Assembly: GCF_025548535.1 (NCBI RefSeq)
Contig: NZ_JAJLQW010000007.1
Coordinates: 157,902 to 221,901, forward strand
Direction: 5' to 3'
Source: Undibacterium sp. Jales W-56
GTDB lineage: Bacteria > Pseudomonadota > Gammaproteobacteria > Burkholderiales > Burkholderiaceae_D
DNA length: 64,000 nucleotides
A program made the position numbers and the translations under genes. The notes beneath the pieces were generated by a model, which ran no database searches, was not told where the DNA came from, and saw nothing but the letters and a program-made list of their open reading frames with translations. This document shows positions 34,641 to 43,657 of this stretch, one piece after another (within the stretch, counting starts at the first letter, position 1; the number at the start of each line of letters is the position of its first letter).

Positions 34641-35429
34641 ATGATTACTTTGACTCGTTTTGCACATCGTATTTGCGTCATCGGCCTGGCATCCGGTGCA
34701 ATCGGACTGGTAACCTATACCCCTGTGGCCAGCGCCGCGGACTGGAGCTGGAGTTGGGGCTCAGGGAAACATATTGCAGGCTCAGGCAAGGTGCAACTGG
34801 AAAATCGGGCGGTCAGCCAGTTCAATGCGATCAGCATCGGGCTGCCAGCCAATGTTGAATTGCAGCAAGGGACGAGCGAAGGTATTTCGATCGAAACCGA
34901 CGATAATTTGCTCGCACTGATAGAAACCGTCGTCGATAATGGCACTCTCAAAATACGCCCCGTCGAAAAGCACACGAATTTCGATACCAGAACCATGAAG
35001 ATCGTGATCCGATTAAAGCAGATCGATGAGCTTGACGTGGGTGGTTCCGGCTCTATCCATGCCGACAAATTGCAGGCAGCTAAATTACGCGTTACCTTGG
35101 GTGGCGCCGGCGCAGTTACTTTGCAGGGCTTGAATGCAGACAGCCTGGCTTTGTCGGTGGGCGGCAGCGGTAGCTTTAAAGTCGCCGGCACGGCATCCAC
35201 AGTGTCGATGAACATAGGCGGCTCCGGCTCGATTGACGGTGCGGCATTAAAAGCCAATGACACCAAGATCAGCATAGGCGGCTCGGGCAGAATCAGCACC
35301 ACAACCAGAGACAATTTAAAAGTCAGTATCGGTGGCTCAGGCACTGTCACCTATTACGGCGATCCGCAGGTAAGCAAAAGCATAGGCGGTTCTGGCAGTG
35401 TGGTACGTGCGGGGAATTTCCCTTCATAG
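34641..35429 (+). CDS. DUF2807 (GIN-domain) exported beta-helix protein
   Basis: Protein of 262 residues with a signal peptide ending near PVASAADW. The head/GIN domain has FNAISIGLPANVELQQG and DELDVGGSGSIHADKL; the rest repeats GGSGS every 18-25 residues (LSVGGSGSFKV, MNIGGSGSID, ISIGGSGRIST), giving a parallel beta-helix. DUF2807 proteins are periplasmic or outer-membrane associated and poorly understood. It is followed by a clear terminator. Confidence 0.88.
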   Translation: MITLTRFAHRICVIGLASGAIGLVTYTPVASAADWSWSWGSGKHIAGSGKVQLENRAVSQFNAISIGLPANVELQQGTSEGISIETDDNLLALIETVVDNGTLKIRPVEKHTNFDTRTMKIVIRLKQIDELDVGGSGSIHADKLQAAKLRVTLGGAGAVTLQGLNADSLALSVGGSGSFKVAGTASTVSMNIGGSGSIDGAALKANDTKISIGGSGRISTTTRDNLKVSIGGSGTVTYYGDPQVSKSIGGSGSVVRAGNFPS

Positions 35430-35439
35430 CATGCCTTAG

Positions 35440-35652
35440 TTATTGATTCTGTTTTACCAAAGCGCTGAGGCAAGCCTGCTTCAGCGCTTTTGGGGTTTTT
35501 AGCCCGGCCGATTTGCATGCCGCACGACTGGCTGCCGGCACAATTCCGGTCTCATACGCGGTTTCCGGTAACTCACTATAATCACTCTGCTTTGTGACGA
35601 AACACTTGATGACTGCAGGTCGATCATCGCAATACCATCCCGCTTCACTCAC
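35440..35652 (-). CDS. Doubtful 70-residue ORF
   Basis: An open frame on the minus strand fills the DUF2807-DUF1993 gap. The product (VPAASRAACKSAGLKTPKAL near its end) looks protein-like with three Cys. However, it starts with GTG without a good ribosome-binding site and its 3' end overlaps the terminator of the opposite gene. It could be the remnant of a longer gene. Confidence 0.2.
   Translation of the reverse strand: MSEAGWYCDDRPAVIKCFVTKQSDYSELPETAYETGIVPAASRAACKSAGLKTPKALKQACLSALVKQNQ
35460..35491 (+). terminator. Rho-independent terminator after DUF2807 gene
   Basis: AAGCGCTGA (35460-35468) with TCAGCGCTT (35481-35489), followed by TT and, after GGGG, TTTTT. The inner loop can pair further (GG with CC). 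Confidence 0.75.
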
Positions 35653-35667
35653 CTATCAGGAGTTTTC

Positions 35668-36177
35668 ATGACTATCTCTATGTATGCCGCCTCTGTTCCC
35701 GTGTTCCGCCAAATGCTGCTGAGCTTGAGCGATGTTTTAAACAAAGCCGAAGCCCATGCTACGGCCAAAAATATCGAACCGGCAGCGCTGTTGCAATCGC
35801 GCCTGTTCCCAGACATGCTCTCGTTCACGCGCCAGATCCAGATCGCAGCCGATTTCGCCAAAAGCGTATCCGCCCGCCTCGCTCACATTGATGTTCCTTC
35901 GTATGAAGACAATGAGCAAAGTTTCGCCGACTTGCAAGCGCGTATCGCCAAAACCCTGGCGCTGCTCGATAGCCTGACTCCGGCACAGTTTGAAGGCAGT
36001 GAAGAACTGGACATCGTTTTACGTCCAGGCACGCCGAAAGAAAAAAAACTCAGCGGTCAAAATTATTTATTGGCCTATGGTTTGCCGCAATTCTTCTTCC
36101 ATGTCACAACGGCCTATGCGCTGCTGCGTCATAACGGCGTTGAGATCGGTAAAAAAGACTATATGGGTAATTTCTAA
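35668..36177 (+). CDS. DUF1993-domain protein
   Basis: Protein of 169 residues with the DUF1993 four-helix pattern (MYAASVPVFRQMLLSLSDVLNKAEAHA, LFPDMLSFTRQIQIAADFAKSV, LPQFFFHVTTAYALLRHNGVEIGKKDY). Members resemble DinB/YfiT-like metal-binding bundles; His residues such as FFHVTTAY are candidate ligands. CAGGAG precedes the ATG. Cytosolic, function unknown. Overlaps nothing; the AlkB-like gene follows after 23 bp. Confidence 0.88.
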   Translation: MTISMYAASVPVFRQMLLSLSDVLNKAEAHATAKNIEPAALLQSRLFPDMLSFTRQIQIAADFAKSVSARLAHIDVPSYEDNEQSFADLQARIAKTLALLDSLTPAQFEGSEELDIVLRPGTPKEKKLSGQNYLLAYGLPQFFFHVTTAYALLRHNGVEIGKKDYMGNF

Positions 36178-36200
36178 CACCAGTCAATTTGCCAGCCGCC

Positions 36201-36815
36201 ATGCCGGATCTTTTTTCTGCACCGAATAGCCTGGAGCAACTCGCAATCAGCGATGGTGAGCTGGCATTTGCGCATGAATTCTATACTGCAGAGCAGGCCA
36301 CGGATTTATTTCATGAACTGCTCAATACCACACCGTGGCGGCAAGATCCCATCACGGTGTGGGGCAAAACGCATTTGCAACCGCGCCTGACCGCCTGGTA
36401 TGGCGATAACAACAGCAGCTACGAATATTCAGGTCTGGCGCTCGATCCCTTCCCGTGGCCCCCAACCCTGCTATCGATCAAACAGGCGATAGAAGATCTG
36501 ACACAGCATCGTTACAATAGCGTCCTGCTGAACCTGTATCGCGATCAGTACGACAGCGTAGGCTGGCATAGCGATGATGAACCGGAGCTCGGTCAATCAC
36601 CGGTCATCGCCTCACTCAGTCTCGGCGAGACGCGACGCTTCAAACTACGGCACAAAAACAAACCCGCACAAAAACCGTTGACGATCGCGCTGACCAATGG
36701 CAGCGTGCTGCTCATGGCCGGTGATTTGCAACGCTATTGGGAACATGCTGTTCCGAAAGAGAGTAGATTCCATGCGGCCAGGATCAACCTCACCTTCAGA
36801 AGCATTTTTCGTTAA
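36201..36815 (+). CDS. AlkB-like Fe(II)/2-oxoglutarate dioxygenase
   Basis: Protein of 204 residues (start MPDLFSAP). AlkB core: TVWGKTHLQPRLTAWYGD, YNSVLLNLYRDQYDSVGWHSDDEPELG with the HxD iron motif, second His in YWEHAVPK, and the 2-oxoglutarate/substrate Arg pair in ARINLTFR. It matches the short AlkB2/AlkB3-type branch that repairs alkylated bases by oxidative dealkylation. Probably cotranscribed with the DUF1993 gene. No ada gene is nearby. Confidence 0.88.
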   Translation: MPDLFSAPNSLEQLAISDGELAFAHEFYTAEQATDLFHELLNTTPWRQDPITVWGKTHLQPRLTAWYGDNNSSYEYSGLALDPFPWPPTLLSIKQAIEDLTQHRYNSVLLNLYRDQYDSVGWHSDDEPELGQSPVIASLSLGETRRFKLRHKNKPAQKPLTIALTNGSVLLMAGDLQRYWEHAVPKESRFHAARINLTFRSIFR

Positions 36816-36884
36816 GCATGCAAAGTTGATGCGGCTTTCCGGCACTTCAATACTAGATTCTTTTTCATTTTATCCAGCATGGGC

Positions 36885-36915
36885 AAAAAAAAGCTACGCC
36901 ATATAAGACGTAGCT
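36885..36915 (-). terminator. Minus-strand terminator without an upstream gene
   Basis: On the minus strand AGCTACG (36915-36909) pairs with CGTAGCT (36898-36892), followed by eight T. A second hairpin CCACT-AGTGG (36921-36935) sits just upstream. No minus-strand protein gene lies between here and 37702, so this looks like the 3' end of a small RNA. The gap 36816-37129 is otherwise AT-rich and empty. Confidence 0.6.
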
Positions 36916-37129
36916 ATAAACCACTTTGGGAGTGGGATCAAGAAAAGTAAAATGAAACACCGTCAATATAGTCCAGCGATAAAAAAGTGCTGAGGACTAT
37001 TACATTTTTTTACGGGATGGCACTGTCGTGATACTTAAGCGATACAAAACTTAAGCACTGTTTTACAAATCGATACGCGGCTTAAAAAATTAGGAATACA
37101 CTGACGCATCGGCTACCCACTCATCTGGC

Positions 37130-37702
37130 ATGACATCCTCATCCGAAAAAAAATCTGGCGACCATTTCCCGGAATTACGCACGAGCCGCTTTATCCTCAG
37201 GCAAATCGTGCAAGAGGATATCGGGAATATTTTTAAAGGATTGTCCCATCCCAAGGTAATTGCCTACTACGGCATTTCTTATGACAGCCTGATAGCCACA
37301 CAAGAACAAATTGAATGGTATCGCCATCTGGAGCAGGAACAGACTGGGCGCTGGTGGGCGATATGCCCGATTGCCGCACCGGATCAATTGATCGGCGCTT
37401 GCGGATTGTATGAATGGGATAAAGACAATCACAATGCCGACCTCGGTTACTGGCTGCATCCTGATTATTGGCGTCAGGGTGTCATGCAGGAATGTCTGCG
37501 CAGCGTATTGGCGCACGTTTTCAGCACCCGGCAATTACACAGGATAGAAGCCGAAGTAGAACCTGACAACGATGCCAGCAGCGATCTGTTACTGAAGCTG
37601 GGATTTCAGTTTGAGGGACGGCGCCGGGAAGTCGCCTGGAAGCATCAGCGTTATGTCGATATGGATTATTACGCTTTACTAGAACCTGTTAACAAACCCT
37701 GA
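37130..37702 (+). CDS. GNAT acetyltransferase (RimJ/RimL type)
   Basis: Protein of 190 residues. N-terminal RTSRFILRQIVQEDIGNIFKGLSHPKV, then GACGLYEWDKDNHNADLGYWLHPDYWRQGVMQECLRSV (acetyl-CoA loop RQGVM) and RIEAEVEPDNDASSDLLLKLGFQFEGRRRE. This is the RimJ-like acetyltransferase_3 layout. Substrate unknown. Convergent with ppx across an 18-bp gap. Confidence 0.88.
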   Translation: MTSSSEKKSGDHFPELRTSRFILRQIVQEDIGNIFKGLSHPKVIAYYGISYDSLIATQEQIEWYRHLEQEQTGRWWAICPIAAPDQLIGACGLYEWDKDNHNADLGYWLHPDYWRQGVMQECLRSVLAHVFSTRQLHRIEAEVEPDNDASSDLLLKLGFQFEGRRREVAWKHQRYVDMDYYALLEPVNKP

Positions 37703-37720
37703 AGTACGGATTTGAATCAC

Positions 37721-39178
37721 CTAGATATTCGCTTTCACAACAAATTCCACACCCACCTCGCGCCAGCATTCGATTTCTTTTTGCAGCCAGAACGCGACCG
37801 TCGGATGCAAAGTAACCCAGTCCTGGCGGATTTCGAGTTCGATTTTATTTTTCATTTTCAGACGAAAATCGGCGTAATCGAGCTCTACCCGCGAATGCAT
37901 GAAAGTCACGGACAAACGCAATGCCAACACTGCCTTGGCAAAATCAAGATCGGCAAAACTGTCGCTGATTTTTCTGAGATTGCCTTTTTGACTCAAAATT
38001 AATTTGCTCATCACGCGCTGTTCACGCGTGGTGAATCCCGCCATGTCGGCATTCTCTATCATATAGGCACCGTGCTTGTGATAACCCGTATGCGAGACGA
38101 CCATGCCCACTTCATGCAACATGGCACTCCAATGCAGATGACGGGTATAGGTATCGGATGCAGGCCTCAGTTGCGCGTACAAAGACTTGACCATATCGGC
38201 AACCCGATTGGCGCGCGTAACATCCGTGTGAAATAAAGTCGTCGCATTATGCACAGCCTGCTCACGTCGATCGCGCTTGGTGGAACGCAAATACAGGTCC
38301 CACATGACGCCCATACGCAAACCCGCTTCAATCGGACGCAGCACGTCGATATTAAATTCTTGCAGCAAACCAATCAGGATCGCCAGTCCGCCGACCACCA
38401 TCGCAATACGCTCAGGCTTGATGCCATTTAATTCCAGCTGGCTTACCTGACCGCATTGCACACAATATTGTTTCAGAGTGGTCAGGCTTTGCAAGGTAAT
38501 GCTACCATCGCCCAGACTGTTCTTGGCAATCGCGTCAGAGATCGCGCGGATCGTCCCGGACGAGCCATAGGCATTGCGCCAATGCTCGGGCTGGTATGGC
38601 GGTGCCGCATCTTCAAACAAGGATCGTGCCGATAGGATCGCCGCCTCGAAACCTGTTTCAGTAATTTTCCCTTGCGGGAAAAAAGTAGCGCTGTGTTTGA
38701 CCGTGCCGATGCTGAAGGATTCGACTCTAACGATTTCGTGGCCGCGACCCAAAATCACTTCCGTCGAGCCGCCGCCAATGTCCAGCACCAGGCGACGTTC
38801 GCCGGGCACCGCGATCGAATTCGAGACCCCCATATAAATCAGGCGACCTTCTTCCTCGCCCGAAATTACTTCAATCGGATGACCGATCGCCGCCTCGGCA
38901 GCTGGCAATAGTTCGCCCGCATTTTTTGCAATACGTATCGTGTTGGTCGCGACCACCCGCATCGCGTCGATAGGGAATTCATCGAGAATAAGCTTGAAAC
39001 GGGCCAGGCTATCGACCGCGCTCTTGATCGCTGCCGGCGACAAATTCCCCTGGCTATCCAAACCGGCGGCCAGGCGAATCGGATCACGCGCGCTTTTGAT
39101 GACGCGGATCACATCGCCCTCGTGACGTCCTATGTGCAAGCGAAAACTATTTGAACCAAGATCAACGGCAGCAAACAT
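37721..39178 (-). CDS. ppx: Exopolyphosphatase (Ppx/GppA family)
   Basis: Protein of about 485 residues that removes terminal phosphate from polyphosphate (or pppGpp). Actin-like ATPase-fold motifs: MFAAVDLGSNSFRLHIG, VVATNTIRIAKNAGEL, ISGEEEGRLIYMGV, and phosphate loop LVLDIGGGSTEVILG. An HD-like C-terminal region (WSAMLHEVGMVVSHTGYHKHGAYMIENAD) is present, as in full-length Ppx. Start MFAAVDLG (39178) is preferred to 39193. No ppk adjacent. Confidence 0.92.
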   Translation of the reverse strand: MFAAVDLGSNSFRLHIGRHEGDVIRVIKSARDPIRLAAGLDSQGNLSPAAIKSAVDSLARFKLILDEFPIDAMRVVATNTIRIAKNAGELLPAAEAAIGHPIEVISGEEEGRLIYMGVSNSIAVPGERRLVLDIGGGSTEVILGRGHEIVRVESFSIGTVKHSATFFPQGKITETGFEAAILSARSLFEDAAPPYQPEHWRNAYGSSGTIRAISDAIAKNSLGDGSITLQSLTTLKQYCVQCGQVSQLELNGIKPERIAMVVGGLAILIGLLQEFNIDVLRPIEAGLRMGVMWDLYLRSTKRDRREQAVHNATTLFHTDVTRANRVADMVKSLYAQLRPASDTYTRHLHWSAMLHEVGMVVSHTGYHKHGAYMIENADMAGFTTREQRVMSKLILSQKGNLRKISDSFADLDFAKAVLALRLSVTFMHSRVELDYADFRLKMKNKIELEIRQDWVTLHPTVAFWLQKEIECWREVGVEFVVKANI

Positions 39179-39390
39179 ACTGCGACTCTCCAATAAGATG
39201 TATCGATACGAAATGCATCATGCAGACCTTAGAAAAAACCAATTCCAGGTTTTTATCCCAACATAATAAATCTAAGCGTGAGTACCGTTAGATTTTTAGC
39301 CCATCATGTATTCTGATAAATGATATTAATCATTATTTATGACCTCAGAATGACTTTATCCGCGGCAAATATGAATACCGTCTTGCGATG

Positions 39391-40320
39391 TCACGCGGGT
39401 GTGAAAAAGCGTTTGCGCATGGAGTCCAGGCCTGTACTTTTTAACACTTCTGCCAGGCGCTCCGCCGGACGTTTGGCAGGCAAGCCTTTGTATTCGGCAA
39501 TAATCAATTCATTCTTCATCGAATGCTCCCACCCGACCAATTCCGTCACGCGCACCTGATAGCCGTGGGCTTCCAGTTGAAGGCAACGCAAGACATTGGT
39601 GATCTGGCTGCCAAATTCCCGCGTATGAATTGGGTGACGCCACATCTCCGATAAAGGGTTGTCACGTACTGCATCGCCTTTGTGCTTGCGCAATTCAGCC
39701 GCGACTTCAGCCTGACAACAAGGTACCAGCACCATGAACCTGGTTTTCTTTTTCAAGGCAAATTCTATGGCGTCATCGGTCGCGGTATTGCAGGCATGTA
39801 AGGCCGTAACGATATCGATCTGATCCGGTAATTGTTTTGAATGAATCGATTCTGCAACCGATAAATTCAAAAATGACATGCCGGGAAAGTTTAAGCGCTG
39901 TGCCAATTCGGTCGATTTACTCACCAATTCATCCCGTGTTTCTATGCCATAGATGTGGGAGCGATCCTGATCTGCGCTGGCCTTAAAAAACAAGTCATAT
40001 AGAATAAAGCCGAGATACGACTTACCGGCACCGTGATCAACCAAGCTGAGATCGGCATGATCCTCGCGCAATTGCTGCAACAAAGGTTCGATGAATTGAT
40101 ATAGATGATAGACCTGTTTCAATTTGCGGCGACTATCCTGATTCATCTTGCCGTCACGCGTCAGTATGTGCAACTCCTTGAGCAGCTCAATCGATTGTCC
40201 AGGACGAATCTCGTGGTGCTGTTCCTGTTTAGCAGCGGACTTAACGACGGGCTGAGATGGCGGTTTCGATGCACTCTTTGATGCTGGCATGGGCTTGCTT
40301 TTATCCTGTTGATGTTTCAT
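39391..40320 (-). CDS. SAM-dependent methyltransferase, Methyltransf_32-like
   Basis: Protein of 309 residues. A Lys/Ser/Pro-rich tail (1-40) precedes a class I methyltransferase domain: motif I LSLVDHGAGKSYLGFILYDLFF, YGIETRDELV, IDIVTALHACNTATDDAIEFA, and a PCCQAE motif typical of the METTL25/GSTCD-like Methyltransf_32 family. Start MKHQQ is 8 nt after AAGGA. The target is unknown; the basic N-terminus suggests RNA. Confidence 0.8.
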   Translation of the reverse strand: MKHQQDKSKPMPASKSASKPPSQPVVKSAAKQEQHHEIRPGQSIELLKELHILTRDGKMNQDSRRKLKQVYHLYQFIEPLLQQLREDHADLSLVDHGAGKSYLGFILYDLFFKASADQDRSHIYGIETRDELVSKSTELAQRLNFPGMSFLNLSVAESIHSKQLPDQIDIVTALHACNTATDDAIEFALKKKTRFMVLVPCCQAEVAAELRKHKGDAVRDNPLSEMWRHPIHTREFGSQITNVLRCLQLEAHGYQVRVTELVGWEHSMKNELIIAEYKGLPAKRPAERLAEVLKSTGLDSMRKRFFTPA

Positions 40321-40396
40321 CAGGCATCCTTGAATAGGTAAAAATGCGTCATAGTGCAACAAGTATAGACACTTCTCCACACCAGAAAAAACAAAA

Positions 40397-40423
40397 AGGA
40401 CTCAGGCTTTCACCTGAGTCCTT
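40397..40423 (-). terminator. Terminator of tRNA-Lys (downstream copy)
   Basis: AAGGACTCAGG (40397-40407) and CCTGAGTCCTT (40413-40423) form an 11-bp stem. On the minus strand it is followed by TTTTGTTTTTT. Confidence 0.9.
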
Positions 40424-40441
40424 ACTATTTGCGTGTAACTT

Positions 40442-40517
40442 TGGTAGGCCGTGCGGGATTCGAACCTGCGACCAACGGATTAAAAGTCCGCTGCTCTACC
40501 AGCTGAGCTAACGACCC
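40442..40517 (-). tRNA. tRNA-Lys (UUU)
   Basis: 76 nt on the minus strand, beginning GGGTCGTTAGCTCAGCTGG and ending GGCCTACCA, so CCA is encoded. Anticodon loop CTTTTAA gives TTT. T-loop TTCGAAT is present. One G-T closes the acceptor stem and one mismatch sits in the T stem, shared with the second copy. Confidence 0.97.
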
Positions 40518-40603
40518 AAAGACTGCGATTTAAAAACAAGGCGTGAACTGCAAAAACCACTACAGGGAATGCAAATTCAATAACGCCGGTGCTTATAAAT
40601 GAA

Positions 40604-40631
40604 AAAGACTTAGATTTTCACCTAAGTCTTT
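40604..40631 (-). terminator. Terminator of tRNA-Lys (upstream copy)
   Basis: AAAGACTTAG (40604-40613) with CTAAGTCTTT (40622-40631), followed on the minus strand by TTCATTT. It sits between the two tRNA-Lys genes and resembles the terminator at 40397. Confidence 0.8.
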
Positions 40632-40640
40632 CGAATTTCG

Positions 40641-40716
40641 TGGTAGGCCGTGCGGGATTCGAACCTGCGACCAACGGATTAAAAGTCCGCTGCTCTACCA
40701 GCTGAGCTAACGACCC
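40641..40716 (-). tRNA. tRNA-Lys (UUU), second identical copy
   Basis: Identical in sequence to the gene at 40442-40517, including encoded CCA and anticodon TTT. The spacing of 199 bp and the paralogous terminators point to local duplication. Confidence 0.97.
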
Positions 40717-40727
40717 GAAAGAACGAA

Positions 40728-40756
40728 ATTATAGTATGTTCCATAATCCCTGTCAA
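40728..40756 (-). promoter_or_regulatory. Consensus sigma-70 promoter of the tRNA-Lys genes
   Basis: On the minus strand TTGACA (40756-40751), 17-bp spacer, TATAAT (40733-40728), a perfect consensus match. It is 11 bp upstream of the tRNA 5' end. Confidence 0.92.
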
Positions 40757-40807
40757 CGAGCTTGCCGGATTTTTTCCTGCAAAGCCCGGTTCTCTCCGAT
40801 CTTAGAC

Positions 40808-41578
40808 TTATTTTGTGGCGGCCAGACGACTCCTTGCTGCTTGCGCTGCATCGGTTTCCGGATACTGCGCAATGACGGCTTCCAGCGTTTTTTTGCTGCC
40901 CGATTTGTCTTTTAATTCAAGCTGGCATGAGGCGATATTCAACATCGCATCCGGTGCTTTGGGATGCTCGGGATAATTCTTCACGAGCAGATGCAAGGAT
41001 GAAATCGTATTTTTGCAATCGCGTTGCGCGTACCAGGAATTACCCAGCCAATACTGTGCGGATCCGGCGTAAGCGGATTGCGGATAATTCACATTGAAGG
41101 CGGTAAATGCAGCGCTGGCATTTTTATAGTCTGCCGCTTTAAACAAAGACAGCGCCGCATCGTAAGCACGTTGCTCGCCGATATCGACAGTCGCTTCTTT
41201 GCCATCGATCGTCATTTTCTTCGGCTCTAATTTACGCACGCGGTTATCCAGATCGACATAAAAATCTTGCTGACGCCGTTGTGTGTTCGACAGATCGTTG
41301 GTCAACACTTCGACTTGTCCGCGCAATTTTGCGATCTCGGCGCGTAGCTGTTCGATCTGATTCGCCAGTTCCAATGCACTGCTTTTATCCGCCTTGGTAT
41401 CGAGTTTGTTGTCGAGCTTGGTGCTGACTGCATCAACTTTGGCGCGCAAATCCAGAATCGCTTTACGCGCTTCATCATCATCAAAAATACCAGCGGATGC
41501 GCTCGATGGCAACGCAGACACCAGCAGCATCGCACAGGCAATAGCCCGCATCGGTTGGGAGAATGTAAACAATTTCAT
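40808..41578 (-). CDS. cpoB: Cell-division coordinator CpoB (YbgF)
   Basis: Periplasmic protein of 256 residues. Signal peptide (MRAIACAMLLVSALPSSASAG), N-terminal trimerising coiled coil (about 35-110, ARKAILDLRAKVDAVSTKLDNKL) and C-terminal TPR repeats (about 130-256, AYDAALSLFKAADYKNASAAF, NYPQSAYAGSAQYWLGNSWY). CpoB modulates PBP1B with TolA during septation. It is the last gene of the tol-pal region, after a hairpin that follows pal. Confidence 0.93.
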   Translation of the reverse strand: MKLFTFSQPMRAIACAMLLVSALPSSASAGIFDDDEARKAILDLRAKVDAVSTKLDNKLDTKADKSSALELANQIEQLRAEIAKLRGQVEVLTNDLSNTQRRQQDFYVDLDNRVRKLEPKKMTIDGKEATVDIGEQRAYDAALSLFKAADYKNASAAFTAFNVNYPQSAYAGSAQYWLGNSWYAQRDCKNTISSLHLLVKNYPEHPKAPDAMLNIASCQLELKDKSGSKKTLEAVIAQYPETDAAQAARSRLAATK

Positions 41579-41711
41579 GGGATTGGCAATAAAAGATTAA
41601 ACCAGCAGACCGGAAAGCGAGAAAAGCGCATATCGCTTTAAATGGGTGGCCAGACGTACGCCAAGCAAACTAGCACTTGATCGTCTTGGTCGATCACCGC
41701 TGCCCTACATT

Positions 41712-41741
41712 AAGCGGATTGCATGATGGTGCAATCCGCTT
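41712..41741 (-). terminator. Hairpin between pal and cpoB
   Basis: AAGCGGATTGC (41712-41722) with GCAATCCGCTT (41731-41741), an 11-bp perfect stem 8 bp after pal. There is no real U-tract, so it may attenuate cpoB or protect the pal mRNA 3' end. Confidence 0.6.
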
Positions 41742-41748
41742 TCACAGA

Positions 41749-42285
41749 TTATTGATAAATGATGTCGGAACGGCGGTTTTCTGCCCAGGACGCTTCATCG
41801 CTACCCATTGCTTTTGGTTTTTCCTTACCCAGAGAAACCGCTTCAACTTGCGCTTCCGGCACACCTAACAATGCCAATGCTTTACGCACTGCTTCTGCAC
41901 GTTTTTGACCCAGCGCCAGGTTGTATTCGCGACCGCCGCGTTCATCGGTATTGCCTTGGATCAGAATCTTGCGACCCTTGTTGGTGACCAGGTATTTAGC
42001 GTGTGCTTCAACCAGGGATTTGTACTCATCTTTAACGACATAGCTGTCATAGTCAAAATACACGCTGCGTTTTGCCAATACACCTTTTGGATCATTCAAA
42101 GGATCGACGGAAGCTGTATCGACGGTGCTGACAGTGCGCGTATCAGCAGGTTGGGTAGTCGTTGTCGCAGACTTGTCTTCTACTTTTGCAGGCGCGTCCA
42201 ATTTGACTGGCGTGCTGCAAGCGGTAATCAAAGCGATGCTGGATAACAGCAAGGCCAAAGTGCTTGATTTGATCGGTGAGCGCAT
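41749..42285 (-). CDS. pal: Peptidoglycan-associated lipoprotein
   Basis: Outer-membrane lipoprotein of 178 residues. Lipobox ITAC gives a lipidated Cys near residue 23, followed by a Thr/Ala-rich linker and an OmpA-like domain (about 70-178) with VYFDYDSYVVK and GNTDERGGREYNLALGQKRAEAVRKAL, the diaminopimelate-binding signature. It anchors the outer membrane to peptidoglycan and is recycled by TolB and TolQRA. 94 bp downstream of tolB. Confidence 0.96.
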   Translation of the reverse strand: MRSPIKSSTLALLLSSIALITACSTPVKLDAPAKVEDKSATTTTQPADTRTVSTVDTASVDPLNDPKGVLAKRSVYFDYDSYVVKDEYKSLVEAHAKYLVTNKGRKILIQGNTDERGGREYNLALGQKRAEAVRKALALLGVPEAQVEAVSLGKEKPKAMGSDEASWAENRRSDIIYQ

Positions 42286-42379
42286 GTAATTCCCCTTTTT
42301 TTAAACTGAAATAAATTGAAATAAACTTAAAAACCTTGGTAAATCCAACGAACTAAAATCACATAGAACTCTTGAACTA

Positions 42380-43651
42380 TTACTTCATGAAAGGACCCCA
42401 AGTGGGTTCCCGAATATCTCCGGCTTGCACCGTCAATTTTTGCTTCACCCTGCCATCGACCGATACCACGGCCAATGAGCCGCGCCGCCCGGATTCAGTA
42501 GCGTACATGATGTATCTGCCGTTCGGTGAAAAACTCGGCGACTCGTCTTTTACCGTATCGGATAAACGCTGCTCCTGACCGCTGGCCAGGTCCAGTGAAT
42601 ACAACTGGAACTTACCGTCGCGACGGGAAATATAGGCCAGGGTTTTTCCGTCTGGCGATATCCTCGGGGTAATATTATAACTGCCGCCGAAGGTGACGCG
42701 TTTAGCGTCGCCGCCATTAGCGCTCATGCGATAGATTTGCGGACCGCCGCTGCGATCACTGAGGAAGTAAATGTATTGTCCGTCGGCAGAGAATTGTGGC
42801 TCGGTATCGATACCGCTAGTCTGCGTCAGACGCTGCAAACCCGTGCCATTCGCATTCACCAGATAAATCTGCGTCAGGCCATCACGCGATAAAGCCAGCG
42901 CCAATTTACTGCCATCCGGCGACCAGGCCGGTGCCGAGTTACTGCCCTTGTAGTTCGCAATCACAGTGCGCTCACGCGTGATCAGGTTTTGTACATAGAT
43001 CACCGGCTTCTTCGCTTCGAAAGACACGTAGGCTACCTTGGTGCCATCCGGCGACCAGGCTGGTGAAATGATAGGTTCGTTCGAGCGCAACGCAACTTGC
43101 GTACCATCACCGTCTGCATCCGCGACTTCTAAGCGGAACTCATTACCGGCTTTAGTCACATAAGCGATACGGGTGGAAAAAGCACCGCGCACACCGATCA
43201 GTTTTTCGTAAATATCGTCGGCGATTCTGTGTGCGGTCAGACGTGTATTCGCAGGCGGTGCAGCCAGCGCGAAGCCGGACAGCGTCGACGATTTGATGGT
43301 ATCCAATAATTTATAGCGAACATCAAAACGACCGTCGCTTAATTTTTGTACGCTACCGACCACCAGCGCTTCTGCACCGCGCGACTTCCAGCTATCAAAA
43401 TTCACTGGACTGGTTTCGGTGATGACCGTGCCCACATCGATCAAACGGAAGTAGCCGCTGCGTGTCAAATCGTCTTTAATGATCGCGGTGATTTGTTGCG
43501 GCATTAATCCCTCATCGGCAAAGCTGGCGATCGCAATCGGGATTTGCGTTGAGCCTACGCCGGATACTTCAACCCGCAATTGCGCATACGCCAAACCCGT
43601 CACCAATGCAGCGCTCAATCCCAAGGCTTTAATCAAGGAAACAATCTTCAT
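42380..43651 (-). CDS. tolB: Tol-Pal system beta-propeller protein TolB
   Basis: Periplasmic protein of 423 residues with a signal peptide (ALGLSAALVTGLAYAQ). The N-terminal domain (QIPIAIASFADEG, DDLTRSGYFRLID) is followed by six WD40/PD40 blades (SPAWSPDGTKVAYVSF, APAWSPDGSKLALALS, PRISPDGKTLAYISRR). It binds Pal in exchange with TolA. Only 6 bp separate it from tolA. Confidence 0.97.
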   Translation of the reverse strand: MKIVSLIKALGLSAALVTGLAYAQLRVEVSGVGSTQIPIAIASFADEGLMPQQITAIIKDDLTRSGYFRLIDVGTVITETSPVNFDSWKSRGAEALVVGSVQKLSDGRFDVRYKLLDTIKSSTLSGFALAAPPANTRLTAHRIADDIYEKLIGVRGAFSTRIAYVTKAGNEFRLEVADADGDGTQVALRSNEPIISPAWSPDGTKVAYVSFEAKKPVIYVQNLITRERTVIANYKGSNSAPAWSPDGSKLALALSRDGLTQIYLVNANGTGLQRLTQTSGIDTEPQFSADGQYIYFLSDRSGGPQIYRMSANGGDAKRVTFGGSYNITPRISPDGKTLAYISRRDGKFQLYSLDLASGQEQRLSDTVKDESPSFSPNGRYIMYATESGRRGSLAVVSVDGRVKQKLTVQAGDIREPTWGPFMK

Positions 43652-43657
43652 TCCGAT

